Source of the DNA: Symbiodinium natans
Lineage: Eukaryota; Sar; Dinophyceae; Suessiales; Symbiodiniaceae
Direction of reading: 5' to 3'
DNA length: 64,000 bases
Assembly: GCA_905221605.1 (NCBI GenBank)
Contig: CAJNDS010002387.1
Coordinates: 243,501-307,500, forward strand
The translations under genes were made by a program, and so were the position numbers. Within the stretch, counting starts at the first letter, position 1. Each line of letters opens with the position of its first letter. The notes below the pieces were generated by a model that saw nothing but the letters and a program-made list of their open reading frames with translations, was not told where the DNA came from and did not search any database. Shown piece by piece: positions 44,901 through 54,267 of this stretch.

Positions 44901-47900
44901 TTGGGGTCTTGGGGCTTACTTGGAGATTCATGGGTACCTGTAAGTATGGTTATAAGTAGGGCAATCATAGTCTCAATAGGTTGTAGAACCCTAAACCCCA
45001 AACCAAAACCCTTCACCAAAAACCCTAAACCCTTTTAATCCTGAAACCCCCCACTTACAGCTATGCCTACCTGGGCCCAAGGCACTTCCGACTGCAGGTG
45101 TCCGGCAGCTACCCCATGAACCCACCCGAGGCGGAAGAGAGGGCTTAGGGTTTAGGGTTGAGGGTTTAGGGTTTAGGGTTTAGGGCTTAGGGTACTTGCA
45201 TGGTTCCCTAAATTGGCCCCTCACCTTCCTTAAAGCCTTCAAGGGTTCCGACGTAGGTGGCCCTTGGGCTGTATGGGATGATTAAGGGGGGCCCAACTCA
45301 AGGCCCATAGTTTAGGGTTTAGGGTTTAGGGTTTAGGGTTTAGGGTGCGTACCCTCTAGGATGCCCAGTAGTACCCTTATTCCCTTTTTTGCGGGGGGGT
45401 TTAGGTTCCCTTATAAACCCCTTTAAGCAAAAAAATGGGCACCCTTTATAAGCCTAGGTTACTGGGCAGCCTAGCCCTAGAGAAGGTCTAGAGGTGAGGG
45501 GTTGCTCCGGGCCATGCAAAAACACGTGCTTCAGAATTGGAGCTGGTTGGATTCCTGCTTCGGACAGGGGCCCATAGCTTCCTATTTTTGGGGTTATAAG
45601 TTCTGCCCTTTGAATAGACATTTACAACTTAGTAGTTTGCAGGTTTTCGGGACACAGGTAGACGTAAACTCCAAGCCCTTCATCCTTGTAGCATTGCCAC
45701 AAAATCGGGCTTGGGGAAGTAGAGTTCTGAGGGCCTTTAATTGGGCAGTAATTCTTCTAATTGAGACGATAGATCTCTTAACTACAGTTACTGTAGCCAG
45801 GGGGCCCCTACTTGCAGAAGCCCCTCCGTGCATGGTCAGGCGTCGGGCGTGTCCGCCCTGAATTGCTTGGCGTGGCCGGGTTTAGGATCAGGATGATCAG
45901 GGTAGCCCTGAGCTCGCCAGGCCCCCCCCCCCCCCCCCATGAGAAACCCTAAACCCTTAACGCTAAACCCTAAACCCTTGAACCCTAACCCCTTAAAACC
46001 CTAAACCTCAAACCCTAAACCCCCCAAACCCCAAACCCCAAACCCTAAACCCCAAACCCTAAACCCTAAATCCTAAACCCCAAACCCCAAACCCTAAACC
46101 CTAAACCCTAAACCCTAAACCCCAAGCCCTAAACACAACTGAGCTTTGACCAGCAGGTGCAGTTTCTCACCACGGAGGCCGGGAAGCTCCGGCTCCATCC
46201 GCAGCTCTATGCCGACGGCCCCTCGCCCTCGCACTCCTTTTGGAGGTTAGGGTTGAAGGATTTAGGGTTCAGGGTTAGGGTTGAAGGGTTTAGAGGTTGA
46301 AGGGTTTTAGGGTTTTAGGGTTTAGGGTTCAGGGTTTAGGGCTTAGGGGTTGGGGGTTAGGGGTTTAGGGTTCAGGGTGTCATTAGTTATTGGGGTTTAG
46401 GGTTTGGGGTATCGGGTTTAGGGTTCAGGGTTTAGGGACCTTACTACGATTTGCTCAAGAATCCCCCCCCCCCAAACAAAGCAAGAAGACATGTTTTTCG
46501 TAGAAGGGTATTGTAGGGATTATGATCTTGTATTTTGTTGGGGGTTCTTAAGCAAATCGCAGTTCAGGGTTTAGATCTGATGGGGCCCTAATGTTTAGAG
46601 TTTACCGTGAATCGGGTTTAGGGTTTAGGGTCGACGTCTTACGGGGTTTAGGGTTTAGGGTGCAGGGCTTGGGGCTGTTTCAGGTCTAGGCTTCCTTGAT
46701 GTGTTTCAGGCGCGCTTGTAGGGTTCTAGGGTTCGGGGCTTTGCCGGGTTTAGCATTCCAGCACTGCTGAGATGAGTATTTCCCCATGTAGGGGACCCCC
46801 TCCCAGTTAAACACCCCGACGGACGATGATCCTTATCATAGGAACCCTGCCAGGTTTTTTCATTTGAAGATTGCAGACTAGGCAGGACCCTGAGGATATA
46901 GGGGGGGCGGGGGGCCTGAAGGGGATCCTATTCCTAAGACTATCTTTGAGAAAACTCTAATCCCTAAACCCTAAACCCTATAAACCCTCAACCCGGCAGA
47001 GGTAAAGTCTGCCTCAGCATCCTGGGAACGTGGCACGGGCCTCGTTGGACTGCCAGCTCCAGCATTCGCACGGTGCCGGGCTCAGAGGCGGTTTAGGGTT
47101 TAGGGTTTAGGGTTCAGGGTTTAGGGCCTAAGCCCAGTGGTACCCGTTTCCCCTTTTTGGGTTCAAGGTTCCCTTCTAAATAGCCAACCCAACAAAGGGT
47201 ACCCTTATTATGATATGGTTCGGGTTACTGGGCTACCAAGGAGGTTGCTGACGACCCGAACAGCCCATTAACAAGGGAAGACGCCTCAAACCTTAAACCC
47301 CTCCTAAACTCTCTAACCCTGAACTCCAAACCCTGCACCAGAACCTAATCTGTGAGCCTTTGTAGTCAGCAAGCTGCCCACCGCCAAGCCGCTTGGACAA
47401 CTTTTTCCAAGTTTCATCTTTTGTGGAGGAAGCAGGCATGTAGGCTGTAGGGTCAGGGATTCAGAGTTTAGGGTTTTGAACCTGAAAACCCTGAACCCTG
47501 AACCTTGTATGAACCTGAAAACCTAGTTCGTGCAGGGTCGAGTGAGTTGGGGTCGTACTTCTTTGCATCGTTCTTCTGATCGCAAAAGGCTTTTAGGCTT
47601 CAACCTGGAACCGTACTTGCGCTGGAAAGAAATACCCCAAACTTCCCTGATTCCCCAATCTACAAACCCTAACCCCCAAACTCCAGGCTCCCAGTTAGTG
47701 GCTGAGAGTTTTGGGCACCGCGCAGCACTGTGGCTGTAGAACTTACTCAGTTTTCCTGAGCTCAGGCGCTTAGGTTTGGCGGTGTTGTATGAATTCCTTG
47801 AAACCCAAGGGTTAGTCTCTTGCCTCTGGACAACTTAGCCAGCAAGAGCCGTCCTTTTCAAATCTTGTCAATGAAACCCGCCTTGAGAAGCCCTTTTCCC

Positions 47901-48732
47901 GCAGTCCTCCCTACACCCCAATCCCCAGTTAAGGTTTAGGGTTTAGGGTTTAGTGTTTAGGGTTTAGGGTTTAGGGTTTATGCATTCGTGAAAAATCTAG
48001 TTGCCTGAGCCCTGCAAGTACGCAATAAAGCCCCTACCGCTCAAGAGGTGCTCCTGTCCATCCAGTCCCTCCTCTGTGAGGCCGCTGAGGTTTAGGGTTT
48101 AGGGTTTAGGGTTTGGGGTTTGGGGTTTCGGGTTTAGGGTTTAGGGTTTAGGGAAGCCAGTGCGCTGCGTGAAGGATCCGCTGCGGTGCGAGCCTGGTAT
48201 GGAAACTGCGCCGGACGACAAGGCCCCAATTTTTCCTTCTAAACCCTAGCCCTAAACCCTGAACCCTAAACCCGAAACCCTAAACCCTGATTCCAAAACC
48301 CTAAATCCTAAACCCGAAATCCTAAAACCCAAGATTTTAGTTTGCGAGTGAGTTTAGGGTTGAAGGGTTTAGGGTTTTGGGTTTAGGGTTTTAGGGTTTC
48401 GGATTTAGGGTTTAGGGTTTAGGGTTTCAGGGTGTAGGATTTAGGGTTTAGGGTTTAGGGGCAGGTCCGGGGCTCAACGGGCCTAGACCCCCTTGCCGCC
48501 AAGCCAGCAGCTCCTTTCGCGGGTGTTGCTTCTGAGTTGAACCCTAAACCCTAAACCCCAAACCCTAAACCCTAAACCTAAAAAACCCTAAACCCTAAAC
48601 CCTAAACCCCTAAACCCTAAACCACTACACCCGCAGGTGGAGTTGGCGAACGTCTTCGTCGTGCACGAGTCCGTGCGTGTTGGCGCGGCGGCCCCAGAGT
48701 TGACCCAGAGAGGGTGTTCAGCCCTGAGGGGA
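41851..48732 (+). CDS. UBE2Z-like: ubiquitin-conjugating enzyme E2, UBE2Z-like
   Basis: E2 enzymes take ubiquitin (or a ubiquitin-like protein) from E1 on a cysteine and pass it to targets. Exons in order: 41851-41919 (helix 1, GLRRLQRDLKTIQ), 42654-42672 (PPNENL, tentative), 43578-43671, 45061-45130, 46157-46217, 47002-47072 (active-site Cys in GKVCLSILGTWHGPRW), 48048-48089, 48175-48222 and 48637 to about 48732. Order and content follow the UBC fold: DALVIGPPDTPYDG, FRLQVSGSYPMNPPE, VQFLTT, LHPQLYADG, catalytic loop, VLLSIQSLL, CEPGME, HESVRV. The GTW-x-G-x-x-W signature and the EPG and HE-x-VRV motifs point to the UBE2Z class rather than a small E2. Donors are GT or GC; two junctions would need GG. 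A non-family stretch (LLRLGRSSGSYAYLGPR) follows PYDG. Exons before 41851 and after 48732 were not found. Confidence 0.85.
42989..43112. mobile_element. inverted-repeat element inside an E2 intron
   Basis: CTTGGCATGTTCCCCC at the left and GGGGGACATGCTCACCTTGC at the right are inverted. Confidence 0.65.
43193..43305. repeat. short direct duplication
   Basis: CCTACACCCTAAATATTGGACAA(C/G)TATATGGAAC occurs at 43193 and again at 43267, separated by CCCAAAC-type repeats. Confidence 0.85.
43578..43671 (+). CDS. E2 exon: strands 1-2 with GPPDTPY
   Basis: After CACCAG the frame reads DDLSSLDALVIGPPDTPYDG and ALLRLGRSSG. The G-P-x-D-T-P-Y turn is diagnostic of E2 enzymes. The right border is ambiguous: a GC donor at 43638 or the junction before GGTTTAG at 43672. 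Confidence 0.8.
44291..44405 (+). mobile_element. introner-like element, family B
   Basis: GTAGCCCAGTGGTAGGTACC to TCTGGGCTACCCAG, with GT at the left border and AG at the right. It lies in an E2 intron between two open segments (44251-44290, 44406-44446) that would join in phase; whether they are real coding sequence is doubtful. Confidence 0.7.
44447..44583 (+). mobile_element. inverted-repeat element, family D
   Basis: GTATAAGGTTCTTAAGGGAG at the left and CCTTAAGAACCCTATAG at the right are inverted; borders are GT and AG. It directly follows the open segment after the family B copy. Confidence 0.75.
45061..45130 (+). CDS. E2 exon: strand 3 and YPMNPPE
   Basis: After ACTTACAG, a C completes the previous codon, then YAYLGPRHFRLQVSGSYPMN and PPE. 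Y-P-x-x-P-P is the conserved E2 motif. The intron begins GCGGAAG, a GC donor; joining to 46157 restores PPE-VQF. Confidence 0.85.
46157..46217 (+). CDS. E2 exon: VQFLTT to YADG
   Basis: After CCAGCAG the exon reads VQFLTTEAGKLRLHPQLYAD plus the first base of Gly. The intron starts GCCCCT (GC donor) and the codon is completed at 47002, giving YADG-KVCLS as the family requires. Confidence 0.88.
46447..46568. mobile_element. inverted-repeat element (GATTTGCTCAAGAATCCCCC)
   Basis: Left arm GATTTGCTCAAGAATCCCCC and right arm GGGGGTTCTTAAGCAAATC are inverted around a ~75-bp core; a related copy is at 27590-27712. Confidence 0.7.
47002..47072 (+). CDS. E2 exon: catalytic cysteine
   Basis: Reads (G)KVCLSILGTWHGPRWTAS and SSIRT. 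The Cys at 47007-47009 is the expected thioester-forming residue. It ends at a GTGCCG donor; joining to 48048 gives SSSIRT-VLLSIQSLL, matching the helix after the active site. The intervening 975 bp contain other open segments that cannot be in this mRNA. Confidence 0.9.
48048..48222 (+). CDS. E2 exons: VLLSIQSLL and CEPGME
   Basis: Exon 48048-48089 (VLLSIQSLLCEAAE, donor GTTTAG) and exon 48175-48222 (DPLRCEPGMETAPDDK, GC donor) are in phase. The intron of 85 bp is nearly pure TTTAGGG, the clearest case of a heptamer array acting as an intron body between two homology-supported exons. Confidence 0.85.
48637..48732 (+). CDS. E2 exon: HESVRV helix
   Basis: After ACCCGCAG the frame reads VELANVFVVHESVRVGAAAP and ELTQRGCSAL. 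The H-E-x-V-R-V stretch matches the C-terminal helix of the UBE2Z class. The right border is unsettled. Confidence 0.7.
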
Positions 48733-49111
48733 TTTTTTGGTTTAGGGTTTAGGGTTTAGGGTTTAGGGTTTAGGGTTTAGGGTTTAGGGTTTAGGGTTTA
48801 GGGTTTAGGGTTTAGGGTTTGGGGGCTTTTGACCCTGGACCTTTCGGATTTAGGAGCTTTGAGGGCTTAACTGAGGGGTAGGGGCCCCATCCCAAACCCT
48901 AAACCCTAAGCTCTAAAGCCCTAAAGCCTCCCTTCCCCTCCCCCCCCCCCCCCCCCCCCCCCCCCATGTCCTTCAACTTTGCGAGGCCTCTTGGGTTTAG
49001 GGTTTGGGGTTTAGGGTTTAGGGTTTGGGGTTTAGGGTTTAGGGTTTTGGGTTTAGGGTTTTGGGGCGGTCAAGATTCCGGGAGCATGGCTCGACACCGC
49101 CCAACATTGAC

Positions 49112-49470
49112 ATGGGGAATAGACGCCAACTCAAACTGCTGAACCGGGCGGTGGCCGAGGACCCGAAACCCCAAGCCCTACACTTAGGAGTACTTGGAAA
49201 TATTTTTTAAATTTTTTGGGTACTATAATTCCTAAGAAACAGCAAAACATATTTGTTGCTAGGGTTCCAAGTTCAGTATAGTACACTTCTAAACCCCCAA
49301 AACCCAAACACCCAAGCCTTGTCCTCTGTTCTGTGCCCCCAGAAGTACCGGTGAAGGGCCCTGCAACCCCTGGTGAGGGGGTTCCCCCAAGGTGTTCCCG
49401 CAAGGTGCACGGAACTTAAACCAAGAAGGACTCGGGCGCCCCAAGGCCCACTTGAGGGGATTGCTTGCGG
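49112..49470 (+). CDS. candidate 5' exons of the next gene
   Basis: ATG 49112 starts MGNRRQLKLLNRAVAEDP; MGN could be a myristoylation site. Later open segments: about 49351-49412 (VPVKGPATPGEGVPPRCSRK, then GTGCAC) and about 49427-49470 (GLGRPKAHLRGLLAE, then GTGGTG). Links between them are not proved. An inverted-repeat-like piece lies at 49185-49290. Confidence 0.35.
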
Positions 49471-49625
49471 AGGTGGTGTTTAGGCAGGGTTAAAAAAGGG
49501 CAACCCCAATGAGGTCCCCTTTTTGAGGGGGATTCATAGACCTTACTTGCTGAACCACCCTAAGCCCGAAGCTCCAAACCTGCTGAATCACCCTAAGCCC
49601 GAAGCCCTAAACCGATCCTCCCAAG

Positions 49626-49737
49626 CAGATCTTGTCCATGCTGGAAAGTGGGCCGTCTTGGGGCGACGAGGCCGGGGGGGGGGGGGGGGGGCGGAGGTTC
49701 AGGAGATCGCGGTAGTGGGGGTGGGTTACTGTAGAAC
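49626..49737 (+). CDS. candidate exon interrupted by a poly-G run
   Basis: After CTCCCAAG the frame reads QILSMLESGPSWGDEAG, passes a ~20-base G run as glycine and continues AEVQEIAVVGVGYCR. The exact G count decides whether the frame is kept. Confidence 0.35.
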
Positions 49738-50456
49738 CCTAAACCCTAAACCCTAAACCCTAATCTAATCGAGGGCATTCATTATAGGGTATAGACTTTA
49801 AGGTGTCGCGTGGAGGCCACGGGCGTGGGTTTGGGGGCTTGCAATTGGGGGGTCGCGTCCTGGTTTCGGATCTCCGGTTTAGAATTTAGGGTTAGGATTT
49901 AGGGTTTAGGGTTTAGGGTTTAGGGTTTAGGGTTTAGGGTTTAGGGTTTAGGGCTACCTTCCACGCCCTTAAAGCCGAACCCCCCCCCCCCCCAGGAGTC
50001 GGCGCAAGTCCTAACGTCCGCAGCCTGGGTCTGGCCCTCATTCTGCCTAGTTTAGGTTTTAGGGTTTAGGGTTAAGGGTTAAGGGGTTTAGGGTTTGAGC
50101 CCAGTGGTACCCTTTTGCCCCTTTATGGGTTCTTGGTTCCCTTTGTAAGGGAACCCAAAACTCAAAGAGGGTTCCTTTATTGTAATACGGGTACTGGACT
50201 ACCAGGGTTAAGACGTCAATTAGGGTTTATAAGGTGTAGGGTTTAGGGCTTAGGGTTTAGGGGGAGGCGGATGGGGGTTTCGGGTCTATGTAGGGCTTAG
50301 GGTGTTATGCTGGAAGGGGTTGCAACCATGGTCCGGCTTGGCTTTAGGCTTTAGGCTTTAGGGTTTAGGGTTTAGGGTTTAGGGTTTAGGGTTTAGGGTT
50401 TAGGGTTTAGAACCTTGAGGCCCAAAGCTTCATGGACAAAGTGCGGCTTTTTGTAG

Positions 50457-50890
50457 GCGATTCAGTACAAGTCCTCCAGGGCTGCGGCTCCCAGAATCCA
50501 GAAAGTTTCGAAACCAAACCTGGGGTTTTAGGGTTTAGGGTTTAGGGTTTAGGGTTTAGGGTTTAGGGTTTAGGGTAACCTGGGCTTTAGGGTTTAGGGT
50601 TAGGGTTTCGGGTTAGGAGCCCAAACCCTTGTCTTGAAGGGGTCAACGCGCAGCCTAAGAATACCAAAAGCGCCTTGAGCCATCGTTCTTGGGATTCTCA
50701 CTTCAAAACCAAACCTTGGGTTTTAGGCTTTAGGGCTTTAGGGTTTAGGGTGGAAGCCACAACAGTGCTTGCCGCCGCGCCCCTGCAGCATTTTGCACCA
50801 ATTCCTGCGCAAGCCACCACGTCCTTTTCCCCGTCACACGAGATGAGCCACTTCGCACCTTGGATGTGCCGTTTGCTTAGCAGCTGTTGC
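50457..50890 (+). CDS. candidate exons, unknown
   Basis: Open AG-bounded segments: 50457-50527 (AIQYKSSRAAAPRIQKVSKP), 50656-50720 (PKNTKSALSHRSWDSHFKTK) and 50757-50890 (TTVLAAAPLQHFAPIPAQAT, TSFSPSHEMSHFAPWMCRLL). The last is the longest and best. Phases not joined. Confidence 0.35.
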
Positions 50891-51170
50891 TTTTTTTTTT
50901 TTTTGTGTATTTGTAGTAAAAAACTTACAGGAACCAACGGAACATTGAAATAGCAGAGCATCTTGATTCAGGTGCTCTGGGTCTACCAAGCCGTACCCCT
51001 GAACCCTTGAGGTGAAAGGCAAAGCAGGCCCCGCCGACACCAAAGCAACAAGCCCTAAACCCTAAACCCTAAACCCTAAACCCTAAACCCTAAACCCTAA
51101 ACCCTAAACCCTAAACCCTAAACCCTAAACCCGAAGCCTTCTGCGAATTGGCCCTCTGTCCTTCCCTCAG

Positions 51171-51230
51171 GCGCAGCAGAATTTCCAGGCCTGTGCGGCG
51201 GTGTTTTTCTTCCGGGTTCACAAGCCGTAA
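51171..51230 (+). CDS. candidate terminal exon, unknown
   Basis: After CTTCCCTCAG the frame reads AQQNFQACAAVFFFRVHKP and stops at TAA 51228-51230. The pyrimidine-rich acceptor is good. Confidence 0.45.
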   Translation, partial: AQQNFQACAAVFFFRVHKP

Positions 51231-51261
51231 GCCACCCTAAAGTAAGCCCTAAACCCTAAAC

Positions 51262-51362
51262 CCTATAAACCCTATAAACCCTATAAACCCTAAAAACCCT
51301 ATAAACCCTATAAACCCTATAAACCCTATAAACCCTATAAACCCTATAAACCCTAAAACCCT
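51262..51362. repeat. homogeneous 9-bp telomere-variant array (CCCTATAAA)
   Basis: About ten CCCTATAAA units in tandem; complement of the unit at 11880-12038. Confidence 0.9.
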
Positions 51363-51394
51363 AAAACCCTAAAGCCTCAGCCCTGAAGGGTGCA

Positions 51395-51937
51395 GGGGTG
51401 AAGGATGTCTCAAGGGACCGATACTTGTGGGCGTTTTGGCTTAGGTACTCTACCCAGTAAGGGGCCCCCTAGTCATAAGCAGAGTTGTAAGGGCCCTCGG
51501 GTTTATGGTTTAGGGTTTAGGGTTTGGGGTTTAGGGTTTAGGGTTTAGGGTTTAGGGTTTAGGGCTTGGGTAGCAGGAAGCATGTGCAGTTAATTTAGTG
51601 ACAGGGACCTTGCTTGAAGGTGCTTGCACGGGGGCGCTCTTCCTCGTCGCCCCTTAGTGTTTTTGGCGCTGGGAAAGTCGGGTTTAGGGTTTAACTCAGG
51701 CAGGTTCCGACCTCAACCTAGGATTCAGGGTTTAGGGTTTAGGGTCTAGAGTTTCCTAGTTTAGGGTTGAGGGCTTGGGGTTTAGGGTTCAGGGTTTAGG
51801 GGTTAGGTGATCTCCACCCCTGCGAAGCTTATGGAAAGGGATCGTGGGCTTGTAGATCTGGAGCCCAAAGCTCCCAGAACCGTCTTGTCTCAAGCTTGAA
51901 ACCCAACAAAATCTCCCCGGCCCCGAACCGGATTTAG
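51395..51937 (+). CDS. candidate exons, unknown protein
   Basis: Segments 51395-51444 (VKDVSRDRYLWAFWLR, then GTACTC), 51605-51679 (GPCLKVLARGRSSSSPLSVF, GAGK) and 51807-51937 (DLHPCEAYGKGSWACRSGAQ, SSQNRLVSSLKPNKISPAPN, then TAG). The second and third are Ser-rich and basic and could join through a split Gly codon. Confidence 0.4.
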
Positions 51938-52140
51938 GCTTCAGTGATTTGGGGTTTTAGCAGTTTAGAGTTTAGGGCTTTTTAGCGTTTCAGGGCATTA
52001 TAGGGCCGATTGCGTTTTGGGGACTTTTGGCGTTTTAGGGTTTGGGGCTTGTACGTAGCGTTTCAGGGTTTTAGGGTTATACACTCAACCCTAAACGCGA
52101 TGCCCTAAACCCTACGCTCCAAGCCTCGAAGTCGGGGATG

Positions 52141-52237
52141 TTCTTCTTACTTACTTAGAGATATGGGGGTTTCCTAAACAGGGTACCTTATTGGGGTCCT
52201 AAGGGAAGCCTACTATTTTGGGGAAACCCCCTTGCAG
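52141..52237 (+). mobile_element. inverted-repeat element ending in a splice acceptor
   Basis: GATATGGGGGTTTCC at the left and GGGGAAACCCCCTTGCAG at the right are inverted; the right border is the CAG before the next exon. Confidence 0.6.
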
Positions 52238-52311
52238 CCCTGCAGGCCCAGCTGGCACAGGCCTTGGCGCTTTTGTTGGGGGATTTCAATCGTTTCGGGG
52301 TCGAAATGTAA
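52238..52311 (+). CDS. candidate terminal exon, unknown
   Basis: Begins right after the element above; reads LQAQLAQALALLLGDFNRFG, VEM, TAA 52309-52311. Strong helical, Leu/Ala-rich composition. Confidence 0.5.
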
Positions 52312-52523
52312 ACCCTAAACCCTAAACCCTAAACCCTAAACCCTAAACCCTAAACCCTAAACCCTAAACCCTGCTGTTCGCGCTGAAGTTCAGGGGGAAG
52401 AGGGTGTTCACGCTGAAGTTCACGGGAAGGGGGGGGGAAGGGGCAGGGGTGGAGGGGGCTTCGCTCAACTCGACACGGAGGTCTTGAAATGATGGCCACC
52501 GTTATTGTTCTACTCCCAAGTAG

Positions 52524-52622
52524 AGCAAGATCGCCGTATACGGACCGGCCTTCAAGGGGATCCCTGATTCTCGGCCAAAGCCTAGAATCTTGCTACGGAC
52601 TCGCGCACTCCGAGCTGGCTAG
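52524..52622 (+). CDS. candidate terminal exon, unknown
   Basis: After CAAGTAG the frame reads SKIAVYGPAFKGIPDSRPKP and RILLRTRALRAG, then TAG. From here to 53700 there are GA and AT microsatellites (52690-52755), a segment open in two frames (52788-52890), CCCTATAA-type repeats and poly-C runs. Confidence 0.4.
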   Translation, partial: SKIAVYGPAFKGIPDSRPKPRILLRTRALRAG

Positions 52623-52713
52623 GGAGGTGGAAGCCTGGTATCTAGATATGTGACTTGCAAAGCTTAAAGCGCCCGAGCATGTGCGTGCATATATATATAT
52701 ATATACATACAGA

Positions 52714-52755
<42 letters not shown>

Positions 52756-53089
52756 CTGGGAGAGACTTTGAGCTCAGCATCTAGACGGGTCGGTCATCGT
52801 ACCATGCTTTGGCGGCGTCTGGATCATTACTTGTGAAGAAAGTCGTCGCAAGGGCCATGAGTATGCTGTTTTCGCTTAGATACGATCCTAACTATAACTA
52901 GGGTAAGGGGTGGCCCTACTTGTATGGCATCCTCGTAAGCCGCCGGTTTGTCGACCTGAAGCCACCCTAAACCCTAGTCCCTATAACCGAATAAACCCTA
53001 CATACCTTGTAAACCCGATGAACCCTATAAACCCTAGACCCTATCAACCCCCCCTCCAAAAAATGTTATAAATCCCACAAATCCCTATC

Positions 53090-53640
53090 AAACCCTATAG
53101 ATTCCCTATATGCGCCCGCGTTGCGCGTAATCGACCCCCCCCCCCCCGGTATCCCCCCCCCCCCCCCACGGCATCCCCCCCCCCAAACCCTGCCTGTTAA
53201 CCCTAAAAACACAACGGCACGGGGGAGGACAGAGAAACCTCAGCCTAAACCCCACACCCTGAACCCTAAGCCCTAAAACCTAAACCCACCAATGAACGAC
53301 AGGAGGGAGAGGGTAAACCCGAAACCTTAGCCGCTTTAACCCTGAACCCTGAAGCGTAAACTCAGCACGAACCACAGGGGGGAGAGGGGAAACCGTAAAC
53401 CTACCATTACCCCAAACCTTGAACCCTGATTAAACTCTAAACCCACAATGAACCAATGGACCAGAGTGAAAATCCTGAACTCTACAGCCTCACCCTCAAC
53501 CCCTAAACCACAAACCCATGAACCACGGACCATAGGGGGGGGGGGGGGGGGGGAGGACCCCAAAACCCAGTATGAACCACAGCGGGGGGGGGGGGGGGGG
53601 ATACCATGGGGGGAGGGGGGGGGGGGGGGGTGCGCCTATG
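53090..53640. repeat. degenerate repeats with poly-C / poly-G runs
   Basis: Poly-C blocks at 53135-53185, then imperfect units around ATGAACCACAGGGGGGAGAGGGG spaced by CCCTAAAC repeats, then poly-G runs at 53537-53630. Similar units recur at 55740-56060. No gene. Confidence 0.7.
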
Positions 53641-53716
53641 CTGGCGCATATAAACCCCTATGAAACCCTCTAGCCCCTAAACACCCTATGGACCCTACCC
53701 TAAACGCAATCAGAAG

Positions 53717-53805
53717 CCTGGCTACAGGCCCTAGCAGTGAAGTTGATCGAAGCCCAGGAGGCAGAGTGGGATAGAGAGGGTTGGCATGGTTCAGCTCTCT
53801 TAAGG
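53717..53805 (+). CDS. candidate helical exon
   Basis: After CAGAAG the frame reads WLQALAVKLIEAQEAEWDRE and GWHGSALLR, ending at GTGTAG. Highly helical, charged; possibly coiled-coil or IQ-like, not identified. Confidence 0.5.
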
Positions 53806-54267
53806 GTGTAGGGTTTAGGGTTTAGGGGTTCAGGGTTTAGGTCCCTTACCTCCCGACAAGGGTTCCGATGTATGGGCCCTTGGGTGTATAAGGGGTCCCC
53901 TTTCAAGGGCCCATACCAGGACCATGTAACTACCCTAAGGCCCAAATCCCACCCTTGGCCCGCCAAGAATGTAGGTTTACAAAAGTTAGGTTAGGGCTTC
54001 AGGGTTTTGAGGGTTTGGCGGGGCGGGGTGGGTGGTGGGGCTTTTGGACGAAGTTTAGGGGGGGGGGGGGGGGTTTCTGGGATTCTGGGGTTTAGCTGAG
54101 AGTTGCGGCCCCAAACCCTATAAGCCTACAACCCTACACCCTACACGCTAAACCCTAAACCCTGAACCCTAAACCCTAAACCCTAAACCCTAAACCCTAA
54201 ACCCTAAACCCTAAACCCTAAACCCTGAACCTCATCTCCTTGGCCCCACGACCGGCCATTCCTCCAG

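Noticed and set aside
45225-45300. Coding segment GSDVGGPWAVWDD
   Set aside because: The same sequence (AAGGGTTCCGA.GTA.GGGCCCTTGGG) recurs at about 53860, indicating a repeat element.
45502-45861. 119-residue frame
   Set aside because: Part overlaps an inverted-repeat-like element (GGGGCCC ends), two frames are open at its start, and it lies in an E2 intron.
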